Origin: Cobetia sp. L2A1
GTDB lineage: Bacteria; Pseudomonadota; Gammaproteobacteria; Pseudomonadales; Halomonadaceae
Assembly: GCF_009796845.1 (NCBI RefSeq)
Contig: NZ_CP047025.1
Span: 2,666,001 to 2,730,000 of the forward strand
Length of the DNA stretch: 64,000 nucleotides
Reading direction: 5' to 3'
A program made the position numbers and the translations under genes. This document shows, piece after piece, positions 8,565 to 17,153 of this stretch. The notes beneath the pieces were generated by a model that was given only the letters and a program-made list of their open reading frames with translations, was not told the DNA's origin and searched no databases. Numbering within the stretch: the first letter of the stretch is position 1; every line of letters begins with the position of its first letter.

Positions 8565-8953
8565 GTGTCTCCTGTCCAGTGGTGACTGCCACTGCTGGAC
8601 CTTTGATCCGGATCTGAAAAAGGCCATGCATCCTCAGGGATGCATGGCCTTTTTTGCGTCAGAAAAAAGTCTCTGCGTAGTTTCTGGAGAGCGCTTCACA
8701 AGTGACAAAAACCCACGCCATCAGACTCACCTCGCCCAAGATTGAGCAATCATTCAAAATCCGGTAGGCTGGTGAGCATCTATCATGAAGGCATCTGAAC
8801 CTGCAGTGCAGCCAGCCTCACACGATTGTCCTGAGGATAATTTACCGCGCTGGGACACGCTGCTGAAAGCTGGCGCTCGTCAATTTTTCTGCCCTCTTGC
8901 CAACACTCTCCAAATCGCCTGCTCTTGTGCGACTTGCCCACCAAGGAGATTCC
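8565..8953. other. Intergenic region after BCCT copy 2
   Basis: Contains a hairpin around 8574-8600, the canonical terminator at 8617-8656 and the AAGGAG ribosome-binding site (8943-8948) of the HAD gene. Nothing else was recognised. Confidence 0.5.
8617..8656 (+). terminator. Rho-independent terminator after BCCT copy 2
   Basis: A stem of about 17 bp (8617-8633 with 8638-8654) has a TCAG loop and ends in a run of T. The A-run on the left arm makes it potentially bidirectional. Confidence 0.92.
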
Positions 8954-9649
8954 ATGTCTGACCAAAAACCTGCTTCGGTACTGGTGTTTGACGTCAATGA
9001 AACCCTGCTCGACATCACTACGCTCACGCCGTTGTTCGGCCGCGTATTCGGTGATGAAGCCGTACTGCGTGAGTGGTTCGCACAGCTGGTGCTCTACTCC
9101 CAAGCACTGACACTGTCCCAGCGCTATCTTCCCTTTGGCGAGCTGGGCATCGGCACGCTGAAGATGCTTGCCGACATTCATCAGGTGACACTCGACGAGA
9201 GTGATATCGATGAGCTGAAATCCCGCATGGCCAACATGCCGGCACACCCCGATGTCGCCCCTGCGCTGGAGCGCCTGACACAAGCGGGATTCCGATTGGT
9301 CACGCTGACCAACTCGCCTGCCGGTGCATCACCCACTCCGCTTGAGAAGGCCGGTATCAGCGATAGTTTCGAGCAGCATTTCAGTGTCGATACCGTCAAG
9401 CAGTTCAAGCCAGCGCCTGACACCTACCGCTACGTTGCCGATCAGCTGGGCATTGAGCTGGAGGATATCTGCATGGTGGCCTGCCACGTATGGGATACGA
9501 TTGGCGCACAGGCCGCAGGATGCAAAGGGGCCTTGGTGACTCGCCCGCACAATGCCGTACTGCCTGCCAGCAATGTGCCGGTGCCAGACTATGTGGCCGA
9601 TGAGCTGATGGCCCTCGCGGAACAGATCATCGCGGCCAACGCGGCGTGA
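8954..9649 (+). CDS. HAD-superfamily haloacid dehalogenase type II-like hydrolase
   Basis: A 231-residue protein with the four HAD motifs: nucleophile Asp13 in VFDVNETLLD, motif II LTNSPAG, the lysine in KQFKPAPDTY, and VACHVWDTIGAQAAG, which is characteristic of L-2-haloacid dehalogenases. The family hydrolyses 2-haloacids to 2-hydroxyacids, but relatives act on other substrates. ATG 8954 is chosen because AAGGAG lies 5 bases upstream; an in-frame upstream codon at 8897 has no such support. The gene stands alone between two terminators. Confidence 0.85.
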   Translation: MSDQKPASVLVFDVNETLLDITTLTPLFGRVFGDEAVLREWFAQLVLYSQALTLSQRYLPFGELGIGTLKMLADIHQVTLDESDIDELKSRMANMPAHPDVAPALERLTQAGFRLVTLTNSPAGASPTPLEKAGISDSFEQHFSVDTVKQFKPAPDTYRYVADQLGIELEDICMVACHVWDTIGAQAAGCKGALVTRPHNAVLPASNVPVPDYVADELMALAEQIIAANAA

Positions 9650-9701
9650 CCAGTCAGATGCACATGAGATGAGCCGAGCTGAATATCAGTAACAGTATCA
9701 A

Positions 9702-9727
9702 AAACGGGGCTCTCAGCAGCCCCGTTT
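9702..9727. terminator. Bidirectional terminator between convergent genes
   Basis: A perfect 10-bp stem, AAACGGGGCT/AGCCCCGTTT, with loop CTCAGC. Read on the minus strand it is followed by a T-run (TTTTTGATAC), so it probably ends the folE2/gamma-carbonic-anhydrase transcript. On the plus strand it would serve the HAD gene. Confidence 0.8.
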
Positions 9728-9766
9728 CCATTTCTCGCAAGTCCGGCTGGGGTGACATTTGCGTCT

Positions 9767-10327
9767 CTAGAACTCGTTCTGGATACGCTTGTACCCCAGC
9801 ACCAGTGAATTGTTGGTGCGCGCGACATCTTCCGAGAACTCACTGGCATCGACTGACACTCGCGGCAAGCTCTCGAGATCAGTTGAGCGGCCGACGCGTC
9901 GGTTGGAGGGCACATGGAAGCCGGCGGGCAGATGGCAACCATCGACTACGGCATTGAAGCGAATCACGCAGCCATCCTCGATGGTGCAATCGAACAGCAC
10001 GCTGTTGAAGCCGATGAAGACGTTATCTCCCACCGTACAGGGGCCGTGCACGATAGCGCGATGGGCGATTGAGGAGCGCTGTCCGATACTGACGCGCGCT
10101 CCGGATTTGGAGTGAATGACGACGCCATCCTGAATATTGGAATGGGCACCGATCACGATCGGTTCGATGTGGCCCTCTGCATCCATCTCATCAGCGCGAA
10201 TCACGGCATAGGGACCGATGAAGACGTTTTCCTCAACGATCACCAATCCGCACAGAATTGCAGTGGGATCGACGAAAGCATCCGGATGGACTTGCGGCAA
10301 GTCACCGCGCGGGTTTCTGCGAATCAT
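9767..10327 (-). CDS. Gamma-carbonic-anhydrase-like hexapeptide-repeat protein
   Basis: A 186-residue left-handed beta-helix protein with repeated hexapeptides ([LIV]-G-x4). Histidines matching the zinc ligands of gamma-class carbonic anhydrases are His72 (VVIHSKSG), His89 and His94 (AHRAIVHG). It could hydrate CO2 or be one of the inactive YrdA/PaaY-like relatives. It lies 82 bp downstream of folE2 on the same strand. Gamma-carbonic-anhydrase paralogues are known to accompany folE2 in zinc-limitation regulons of several bacteria, and a Zur-like site precedes folE2 here. Activity is not provable from sequence. Confidence 0.85.
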   Translation of the reverse strand: MIRRNPRGDLPQVHPDAFVDPTAILCGLVIVEENVFIGPYAVIRADEMDAEGHIEPIVIGAHSNIQDGVVIHSKSGARVSIGQRSSIAHRAIVHGPCTVGDNVFIGFNSVLFDCTIEDGCVIRFNAVVDGCHLPAGFHVPSNRRVGRSTDLESLPRVSVDASEFSEDVARTNNSLVLGYKRIQNEF

Positions 10328-10409
10328 GAAAGCGCCTCTATCGTCTCAGTGGCAAAGCCACGCAAGGATGGGTTGCCTGTCATTGCCAGGCAGCTTCAGC
10401 ACGGGTATC

Positions 10410-11318
10410 TCAGGCCGGTACGGCCCATGCCACGGCGTCATGAGGGTGCAGGCTCTCAACGTGTCTGACATGGACATGAGGAGCAACATGCGTCAGAGAT
10501 AACGCATCAATGATGCGCCGCGCCGCATCCTCGACGAACATCAGATTCTGACCATTGAGTGCAGCGAATGCCTGCTCGTCAGCCCGCTTGACGGCAGTCT
10601 GCACCGGCGTCGCCAACACCTCTTCAATACGATCAATCAGCGTGATCAACCCGAGATTCGGTGCATCAGCGGCGACCATGATCTCTATGCGGGCTTCGCT
10701 GCGCTGACTATGAGGCGTTGCCAGGGTGGCATTCTGGCGAAGCCAGTCAGCTACCTTCGCGGGGGCCAGCGAGGCCTGCTCGCCAAAGGCCGCCATGAAT
10801 CCTTGCTCGATCAATTGACGAGAGAGCGCAGCCGAACATGGGCAGGTCGAGGAATAGCCGACCGTCACGGTCGCCTTGAGCTGGAAGATACCCTCGCTCA
10901 GGCACGCTTCCAGGGCGATCGGATATGCCTTCCAGCCCGACAATTCTGGTGTCATCAGCGCTGGGCGGCGCATCAATAGATCAAATCGCAGGCGCAGACG
11001 CGCATTCTGGCTCTCGCAATCGCGATGACTTTCCACCATGTCTGAAAGCACTTGCTGCAACACATCGGGTGTCAGCGCGTGTCCGCTCCCGACGGCATCC
11101 AGAAGTCGATAGAGGCGTGACATGTGAATACCCTTGGCGTGCGTCGCGGGAAGATCTACCTGCGCATCCACCCGAGCGTGAAGCTCGCGATGATAATTCG
11201 GCTCCACCAGCGTGATTGGCAGATCGATGCCCTGCATGCCAACCCACTCCAGCGGGGCCAGCGATGAGGACACCTCGGTCAGTGAAACATCGGGGAGTAA
11301 TGCATTCATGCTCAACAT
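10410..11318 (-). CDS. folE2: GTP cyclohydrolase I type IB (FolE2)
   Basis: A 302-residue GTP cyclohydrolase of the FolE2/COG1469 family. It makes 7,8-dihydroneopterin triphosphate from GTP, the first step toward folate and queuosine. Recognised by [15 protein letters not shown] (near 60-74) and the active-site cysteine region [13 protein letters not shown] (Cys159/Cys161). The type IB enzyme uses metals other than zinc and can replace FolE under zinc starvation. Starts at 11318 or 11309 (MNALLPD) are both possible, and neither has a strong Shine-Dalgarno sequence. A perfect Zur-like palindrome lies about 130 bp upstream. Confidence 0.93.
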   Translation of the reverse strand: MLSMNALLPDVSLTEVSSSLAPLEWVGMQGIDLPITLVEPNYHRELHARVDAQVDLPATHAKGIHMSRLYRLLDAVGSGHALTPDVLQQVLSDMVESHRDCESQNARLRLRFDLLMRRPALMTPELSGWKAYPIALEACLSEGIFQLKATVTVGYSSTCPCSAALSRQLIEQGFMAAFGEQASLAPAKVADWLRQNATLATPHSQRSEARIEIMVAADAPNLGLITLIDRIEEVLATPVQTAVKRADEQAFAALNGQNLMFVEDAARRIIDALSLTHVAPHVHVRHVESLHPHDAVAWAVPA

Positions 11319-11446
11319 CCATCAGAAGGTGGTCTCTCGTGCCTCCCCCCACGCGTGAGGGAAATGGGAGCTTGGCATGAGGCAGACGGAAATATCAGGC
11401 TCCCTCTCGGTACGGCATGTCATGGCAATGCCCACCCAATAAACGA

Positions 11447-11460
11447 TATGTTATAACATA
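11447..11460. promoter_or_regulatory. Zur-type operator upstream of folE2
   Basis: TATGTTATAACATA is a perfect 14-bp palindrome and matches the core of the gammaproteobacterial Zur box (ATGTTATA..TATAACAT type). It is flanked by CGA and CCATTTC. Its position before folE2 fits zinc-repressed expression of this zinc-independent enzyme. Confidence 0.75.
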
Positions 11461-11567
11461 CCATTTCAAATTGTCCACGACCCACCTGATCGATGCTTCC
11501 GCCGTGGCACCCAGACTATGCACCATGCCCCTCTCGGCGCTTGCTGCGCCACCCTCTCATGACTGCC

Positions 11568-11591
11568 TGCCTTTCTGCCTTTCTGCCTTTC
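11568..11591 (+). repeat. Three tandem copies of an 8-bp repeat
   Basis: TGCCTTTC is repeated three times without mismatch in the intergenic region between folE2 and the alginate lyase. It may be a slippage-prone tract. Confidence 0.7.
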
Positions 11592-12117
11592 TTCCTGTCT
11601 ACCTCCGCTTTCATATATTGCTTGCTCATTGCCAAGCACATCCGCCTTGCATCGATGAATGTGATGCTTATTTTCTGCATGGATAACGCGTAGAAACTCC
11701 GCGAGTGACTGATATCAGTACGACGCTGAAAGATCACTTGATGGCATCACCCTAAAGTCGAGTTTGCCCTACAAAATTTTGCAGCTAACTTTTTTGCATC
11801 GATTCGATTCGGATCGATGACAGCAATCGGCGTACCCAATCAATTCTCCTTATCACTGCTGCATGACGAGCTGATCACTCTATCTTATCAACGAGTGACC
11901 AATCACGAAGCTCGATGCCGATGGAATGAATCTCGAGAGATTGACACCCTTTCATTAGCACAAGTCATTTAAATCAAGCATTGAAAGCAAGTATTGAAAT
12001 CGGTTCATTAAAAAATTCGTTAAAAGCCGATTGTTAATACCAACGCCGTTGAAGCCTAGCAAACAAGACAATAATGCCGTGGCCTATACCGCCATTTATC
12101 CAAAAGATAGAGGTACC

Positions 12118-13365
12118 ATGAAACTCATAAAACAATGGATCTGCTCAGTGGGTACTTTTCTGATACTCAGCAGCCAGAGTGTCGCCCAGCCATTGGTACA
12201 ACTGGACCAGGAGCAACTCGCAAGCGCCAAAGCGGCCATTATCGACAAGAGTGCCCCACAGACGACGCTCACGGCTTACCATCAATTACTCGCCAAGGCT
12301 GATGCCCTGCTTGATGAGCCCAATCCGTCGGTAATGAACAAGACTTTCTTCCCGCCCAGCAAGGACAAGCATGACTACTTGAGCATCAGTCGGTACTGGT
12401 GGCCGGATAAGAGCCAACCGGACGGGTTGCCCTGGATTCGCAAGGATGGCCACACCAATCCATCGACTCAGACCGATGACGTGGATCGTCCACGTATTGG
12501 CCGTATGGCAGATGCCGTCAGTATATTGGGGCTTGCCTACTATTATTCAGGCAATGAGCACTATGCCCAGAAAGGTGCCAGCATCATCAATACCTGGTTT
12601 CTGGATGATGCCACTCGCATGAACCCGAATCTACAATATGCGCAGAGTGTGCCGGGCAATCCCAATGGGCGCCGATCCGGCATTCTGGATGGCCGTTTGA
12701 TTCCATTGCAAGTACTGGACGGACTCGTCCTTATTTCCGACTCCCGATATTGGAGTGATAAGGACAATACGCAAATGAATGCCTGGTTGACCAATTATCT
12801 TGATTGGCTGACGACAAGTGATTTGGGGATTCAAGGTGCGCAACAGATCAATAACCATGGTTCCTGGTATAAATTCCAGATTGCGGCGTTATCATGGTAT
12901 CTGGGCAATGATGAGCAAACTGAAGAGGTCATTGACGCCACCAAGGATAGCCTCAGCTATCAGTTTTCTGCTGACGGCTCACAGCCCGAGGAACTGGAAA
13001 GAACCCGCTCGTTCTTCTATAGCACCTTCAATCTTGAAGCACTGACCAGCATTGCCATCATTGCCGATAAAACAGGAAGCTCCCTCTGGACGTATCAGAC
13101 TCCCAAGGGCAACAGCCTCACGTCAGCCATCGACTACTTGATGCCGGTCGCCGAAGGCAAAGCATGGCCATACCCCACACCGGGCGTAGATCTTGCCTAC
13201 CTGGCACCGCTATTGGCGCGCATCGCTCCTCAGGCAGACTCTGCCCGATACGCAGACGCGCTCAAGCACATTCTCAAGGATCTGGCTGCCAATCCTGACA
13301 AAAAGGCCTATCAACAGACCATTTACGACGATCTCGCCTTGCGATATCCGCATTATATGCAGTGA
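12118..13365 (+). CDS. Secreted alginate lyase family protein (PL5-like)
   Basis: A 415-residue exported polysaccharide lyase, predicted to cleave alginate by beta-elimination in the periplasm or medium. The N-terminus MKLIKQW..TFLILSSQSVAQ is a signal peptide, probably cut after SVAQ. The (alpha/alpha) toroid domain shows the family motif NNHGSWYKFQ near residue 247 and DGSQPEELERTRSFFYS near residue 285, shared with PL5 lyases. ATG 12118 is chosen because it starts the signal peptide and has AGAGG upstream; the 29 codons before it look non-coding. The gene stands alone. Alginate use or remodelling of self-made alginate-like polymer are both possible. Confidence 0.85.
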   Translation: MKLIKQWICSVGTFLILSSQSVAQPLVQLDQEQLASAKAAIIDKSAPQTTLTAYHQLLAKADALLDEPNPSVMNKTFFPPSKDKHDYLSISRYWWPDKSQPDGLPWIRKDGHTNPSTQTDDVDRPRIGRMADAVSILGLAYYYSGNEHYAQKGASIINTWFLDDATRMNPNLQYAQSVPGNPNGRRSGILDGRLIPLQVLDGLVLISDSRYWSDKDNTQMNAWLTNYLDWLTTSDLGIQGAQQINNHGSWYKFQIAALSWYLGNDEQTEEVIDATKDSLSYQFSADGSQPEELERTRSFFYSTFNLEALTSIAIIADKTGSSLWTYQTPKGNSLTSAIDYLMPVAEGKAWPYPTPGVDLAYLAPLLARIAPQADSARYADALKHILKDLAANPDKKAYQQTIYDDLALRYPHYMQ

Positions 13366-13398
13366 AAGTGCTTGATACATTCTCGTCTGATACATGAA

Positions 13399-13435
13399 TC
13401 ACCGTCCGCCGAGCATGTTGCTTGGCGGACGGTGA
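13399..13435. terminator. Strong hairpin between convergent genes
   Basis: A 16-bp stem (13399-13414 with 13420-13435) with loop ATGTT lies between the alginate lyase and the convergent Lin0512 gene. No U-tract follows on either strand. Confidence 0.6.
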
Positions 13436-13471
13436 GTCATGCGTAAACGCTAGGGACGCATCAGGTACGTA

Positions 13472-13861
13472 CTAGGGTCGCGGGTCGTTGCATGGCGCTT
13501 CACATAGCGACCAGGCGTCATGCTCGATATCCAGCATCGCCGCGATGGCAGCCGTGGCGACGACATGCGTACGTTCGTTGTCCTCATCATGCACATTGAG
13601 CCCACCATGCACGACCGTCACTTCAGCACGCCCCCGTGGCAGCTCACGTGTCACGACATCGATATCCACCGCGTCCGGCTGCTGCACGCCGATGGTGACG
13701 TCGACACGCATTTCCTTGTGATCAATGCCCAGCGACTGGAATAGCACGATGGACGAATGATGCAGGGCATCCTGCACCGCACGGCAAGCTGCCTTGGTGT
13801 AGTCCTCACCATAGAGATCATTGCCGGTGCCCATTTCGAGAATGATGCGCTGTTCAGGCAT
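13472..13861 (-). CDS. Lin0512-family protein of unknown function, second of a pair
   Basis: A 129-residue protein homologous to its upstream neighbour. Shared positions include the GxG start (ILEMGTGNDLYGEDYTKAA), the IGVQQPDAVDIDVV stretch near residue 75 and VVHGGLNVHDED near 100, which match the Lin0512 family. The function of the family is not known to me. Its ATG overlaps the stop of the upstream gene by 8 nt, and GGAG lies upstream, implying translational coupling. It lies just after a betaine-type ABC operon on the same strand. No signal peptide or membrane helix is seen. Confidence 0.75.
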   Translation of the reverse strand: MPEQRIILEMGTGNDLYGEDYTKAACRAVQDALHHSSIVLFQSLGIDHKEMRVDVTIGVQQPDAVDIDVVTRELPRGRAEVTVVHGGLNVHDEDNERTHVVATAAIAAMLDIEHDAWSLCEAPCNDPRP

Positions 13862-14207
13862 GTGTGGGCTCCATATCAAAGGAAACGATGATGGCAACAT
13901 TGGCGATCACGCTCACGCCACTGCCATCCGGCTTGGCGACATCCAGTCCCCCCTTCACGACCCGAATGCTCGGCTGTCCATAAGGAAAGATACTTAGCAA
14001 GGCATCGGTATCCACCTTGTCAGGCTGCTGAATGCCGATCTCGACATCGATCAGCATGGCCTCCTTGGGAAAGCCGAACGCATCCGCCACTTCCAGTACG
14101 TTGTGCCATAGCGCATCACGGATGCCGCGGGCAGCGGCTTCTGTGTAGTTGCGGCTTCGAATGGAACTGCCCATACCAAACTGGGTCACCATGCGAGTTC
14201 TGGCCAT
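13854..14207 (-). CDS. Lin0512-family protein of unknown function, first of a pair
   Basis: A 117-residue protein. ATG 14207 is selected because GGGAGG lies 5 bases upstream and the homologous region begins there; the longer frame adds about 32 unconvincing residues. Key shared features with its partner are QFGMGSSIRSRNYTEAAARG, EIGIQQPDKVDTDALL and VVKGGLDVAKPDG. The two proteins probably form a hetero-oligomer or arose by duplication. The nearest functional context is the methylated-amine transporter and one-carbon oxidation operon ending at 14460, though a terminator-like structure separates them. Confidence 0.75.
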   Translation of the reverse strand: MARTRMVTQFGMGSSIRSRNYTEAAARGIRDALWHNVLEVADAFGFPKEAMLIDVEIGIQQPDKVDTDALLSIFPYGQPSIRVVKGGLDVAKPDGSGVSVIANVAIIVSFDMEPTHA

Positions 14208-14369
14208 GAAACCTCCCATATAACAGGATGAGTGGAACAAGAAGCGGTGTGCCCCTGCAGCAGGTAGCCAAACATCAGGCAGCCTGATAGCAAGATACAT
14301 CATGCCAGTCGCGACACGGTGCTCTCACTCTCTTGCCACGCATCCATGAGTCTCCACCACAAAAGAAAA

Positions 14370-14448
14370 GCCGCCTGAAGATAGAGTGGTCATGCCTCCT
14401 CCATATATAACGTCAGGAGAAGGCATGCTTACTCAACCATCAGGCGGC
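14370..14448 (-). terminator. Nested hairpin terminating the ABC operon
   Basis: An outer stem GCCGCCTGA (14370-14378) / TCAGGCGGC (14440-14448) encloses an inner CATGCCT/AGGCATG stem. Read on the minus strand the structure is followed by TTTTCTTTTG, so it can end the transporter transcript. T-residues also follow on the plus strand. Confidence 0.7.
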
Positions 14449-14459
14449 GATTTTCTGAA

Positions 14460-15977
14460 TCACGCTACGCTTTTGAAACGCCCCTGCACGATACGGTCGA
14501 TCACCATCGCACATAGCAAAATGGCGATGCCGGCCAGCAGTCCCTGCCCCTTGGCAGCATATTGCAACGCCATGAGCACATCGGACCCCAGCCCCTCTGC
14601 ACCAATGAGCGACGCAATGACCACCATCGACAGACACATCAGAATAGTCTGATTGACCCCTGTCATGATGTTGGGGAGTGCCAAGGGAATCTCGACATCA
14701 AGCAGCAACTTGCGCCGCGTGCAACCGAAGGCCAGCGCCGCCTCGACGATGGTCGGTGGCACCTGCTTGATGCCCAGGGCCGTCAGACGTACGACAGGCG
14801 GTAGCCCGAAGATGATGGTAGCCAGAATGCCCGGCGGCTTGCCTGTGCCGAAGAAGGCGATGATGGGAATCAGATAGACGAAGGCGGGCATGGTCTGCAT
14901 GAAGTCCAGCACCGGCTCGGTGATGGCATTCACATAGCGATTCTTCGCACACCAGACCCCCAGCGGCACACCGATCAGCACACAGATCGTGGCAGCGGTC
15001 CCCAGCAAGGCAATGGTCGACATGCTCTTCTCCCAGAACCCGAGAAAGGCCAGATAGGCAAGCGCTGCCGCAGTGAAGATGGCGACTCTCGGCCCCGCGA
15101 GGCGCCAGGCCATGACGAGGGTCAATATCATGATCACCGGCCAGGGAGTATCAACGAGAATGATCTCCAGGGTATCGAGCAGCAAGCTGATGACACTCGC
15201 GATACCGTCGAAGAAACTCCCGCCATGCAGCGCAAGGTAATCAAAACTGCTATCCGTCCAGTTGGAAGCCGCGGTATAGATCCCCTGGTTACTGGGGAAC
15301 TGCAATAACCATTCGACGGGCTTTTCGACCGTATAACGGTAGAGCGTCACCGGGTATACCAATGCAAGTGCAATGACACCATAAAAGAGGCTTTGCCAAC
15401 TGAAGCCACTTTTTTCTCGCTTGTTGACGCGCCAGCGACAGTACTTTTTCTCATAGATCGGGTTGGCAATCAGCCCCTGGATAACCATCACCGCGAGCAG
15501 GGCAACTAGCCCCCAGAGCATCAGATTGTTAGCACCCGCGGCGGTGGCATTGGCCGCTTCCGTGATTCTTTCGGCTGCCCGCTGGAGATTATCAGCGGCA
15601 CGCTGCAAGGAGGGTGCATTGGCAGCGCCGGCCTCAAGTGCAGCCTGCGCCTTCACCGCCATCTCCTGGGACTTGGCAGTCAAGCCAGCAGCCCGCGACA
15701 ACTGGTCTGCTCCCAGCTCACCCCAAAGTCCCTTGCCGATCTGTACAAATGCCAGCAGACAGGCAATGGAACTCAACCAGAAAAGTCCCCATAGATGGCG
15801 CGATGCCGCCCACAGAGGTCCAAACAACGCGGCCGGCACATTGAACGTCGGTGACATCCCCGTGTGTGACTGAATCTTCGTGAACTGCTTTTCATAATAT
15901 TGCCCATTCCTGTCAGCAAAATGACGGACCGAATGGCTTGAGCCTGACGACGTGGTGGGCTTGACGTTATCTTTCAT
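14460..15977 (-). CDS. ABC transporter permease, glycine-betaine/proline type, with extended N-terminus
   Basis: A 505-residue inner-membrane permease. The C-terminal half (about 290-500) is a ProW/OpuAB-like transport domain with the EAA loop EAALAFGCTRRKLLLDVEIP near residue 415. The N-terminal half is unusual. Residues about 18-80 (RHFADRNGQYYEKQF..FNVPAALFGPLW) resemble DUF2628, followed by one helix, an alanine-rich stretch likely to form a coiled coil (about 95-150) and more helices. ATG 15977 has GGGGAGGA upstream and overlaps the ATPase gene by 11 nt, so the two are coupled. The substrate is probably a methylated glycine such as betaine or dimethylglycine, judged from the neighbouring catabolic genes. 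Confidence 0.88.
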   Translation of the reverse strand: MKDNVKPTTSSGSSHSVRHFADRNGQYYEKQFTKIQSHTGMSPTFNVPAALFGPLWAASRHLWGLFWLSSIACLLAFVQIGKGLWGELGADQLSRAAGLTAKSQEMAVKAQAALEAGAANAPSLQRAADNLQRAAERITEAANATAAGANNLMLWGLVALLAVMVIQGLIANPIYEKKYCRWRVNKREKSGFSWQSLFYGVIALALVYPVTLYRYTVEKPVEWLLQFPSNQGIYTAASNWTDSSFDYLALHGGSFFDGIASVISLLLDTLEIILVDTPWPVIMILTLVMAWRLAGPRVAIFTAAALAYLAFLGFWEKSMSTIALLGTAATICVLIGVPLGVWCAKNRYVNAITEPVLDFMQTMPAFVYLIPIIAFFGTGKPPGILATIIFGLPPVVRLTALGIKQVPPTIVEAALAFGCTRRKLLLDVEIPLALPNIMTGVNQTILMCLSMVVIASLIGAEGLGSDVLMALQYAAKGQGLLAGIAILLCAMVIDRIVQGRFKSVA

Positions 15978-17025
15978 CCTGCTGTCCTCCCCTGATCCCC
16001 AACAGCAACTTGTTCTTGGTGACCATTCCGAGATCCTTGCCATTGGTATCCATCACGATCACTGGCAGATCGCTGGAAGTGGCAATATCGATCAACACTT
16101 CCAGTGAAGCCTCTTCCTTGACGCGAGGAGCACGCGACATGGCCCTTTCATCAAGCAGAATTTCGCGATCAATGTCCTGCATGATCGAGCTGGCCGTGAT
16201 GAGTTTCAGGTTCGAGATATCCTTGACGAATTCGCGCACATAATCGTCTTCTGGACGCATGACGATCTGCTCAGGTGTGCCTACCTGCACCAGTTGACCA
16301 TCTTTCATGATCGCGATGCGGTCTCCAATACGTATGGCTTCATCAAGATCATGGGTAATGAAGATGGTGGTCTTCTTCAGTCTCTTGGTCAGTGATACGA
16401 ATTGATCCTGAAGCTCTCGTCGAATCAAGGGATCAAGTGCACTGAAGGGTTCATCCATCAGCAACACCTCTGGATCACTGGCAAGCGCTCTCGCCAGGCC
16501 AACACGCTGCTGCATGCCGCCAGAAAGCTGTGCTGGGAAGTAATCTTCATAGCCTTCGAGATTGACGAGAGACAGTGCGTGCTGAGAAATCTCCCAACGC
16601 TTGAACTTGGGAATCCCCTGCACTTCAAGAGGGAAGGCAACATTGTCCAGCACGCTGCGGTGCGGGAGCAGTGCCATGTGCTGGAATACCATGCCGATAT
16701 TCTTGGCGCGGATATCTCGCAGTTCATCGTGAGACAGTGCCGACATGTCCTTGCCAAGCACCTCAATGGTGCCGGAGGTAGGTTCAATGAGTCGATTGAA
16801 GTGACGAATCAGGGTGGACTTTCCGCTACCGGAAAGCCCCATGATACAAAATATTTCGCCACGCTCGACTGTGAATGAGACGTCGGAAATCCCGACAACA
16901 CAGTTGTACTTTTCTCTGACACTGGCTTTATCAAGGCCGTCTTCCGTAATCGCCTTCATGACTTCTGCAGGATTATTACCAAAGATTTTCCAGACGCCAT
17001 CCAAACGAATAACCGTTTCCTGCAT
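15967..17025 (-). CDS. ABC transporter ATP-binding protein, glycine-betaine/proline type (ProV/OpuAA-like)
   Basis: A 352-residue ATPase energising the adjacent permease. It shows Walker A GLSGSGKST, signature LSGGMQQR, Walker B LLMDEPFSALDP and switch ITHD. It has the ProV-type N-terminal extension (IFGNNPAEVMKAITEDG) and a short CBS-like C-terminal region ending LPVIVMDTNGKDLGMVTKNKL. CBS domains in OpuA sense ionic strength, so osmotic gating is possible but not shown. ATG 17025 is chosen because MQETVIRLDGVWKIFG is the conserved start. Confidence 0.92.
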   Translation of the reverse strand: MQETVIRLDGVWKIFGNNPAEVMKAITEDGLDKASVREKYNCVVGISDVSFTVERGEIFCIMGLSGSGKSTLIRHFNRLIEPTSGTIEVLGKDMSALSHDELRDIRAKNIGMVFQHMALLPHRSVLDNVAFPLEVQGIPKFKRWEISQHALSLVNLEGYEDYFPAQLSGGMQQRVGLARALASDPEVLLMDEPFSALDPLIRRELQDQFVSLTKRLKKTTIFITHDLDEAIRIGDRIAIMKDGQLVQVGTPEQIVMRPEDDYVREFVKDISNLKLITASSIMQDIDREILLDERAMSRAPRVKEEASLEVLIDIATSSDLPVIVMDTNGKDLGMVTKNKLLLGIRGGQQDER

Positions 17026-17153
17026 GCTGAATACCCCTATCCTGACGGCTGCGCCGTGGCCCTTAATGTGCCAATTGGCGACTTGATTGCTGGCCCCTCC
17101 CGCGGGGATGCGAGCCAGCAACCTCATTCACCAGTCGACTATCTCGAGTGACT

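Larger units (their letters stand above)
11319..12117. other. Long intergenic region upstream of folE2 and the alginate lyase
   Basis: About 800 bp between divergent genes. It contains the Zur-like palindrome at 11447, a three-copy 8-bp tandem repeat at 11568 and a 7-bp inverted repeat (CATCGAT-N9-ATCGATG, 11797-11819). The part from about 11740 to 12030 is AT-rich and probably includes the lyase promoter. No convincing small gene was found. Confidence 0.5.
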
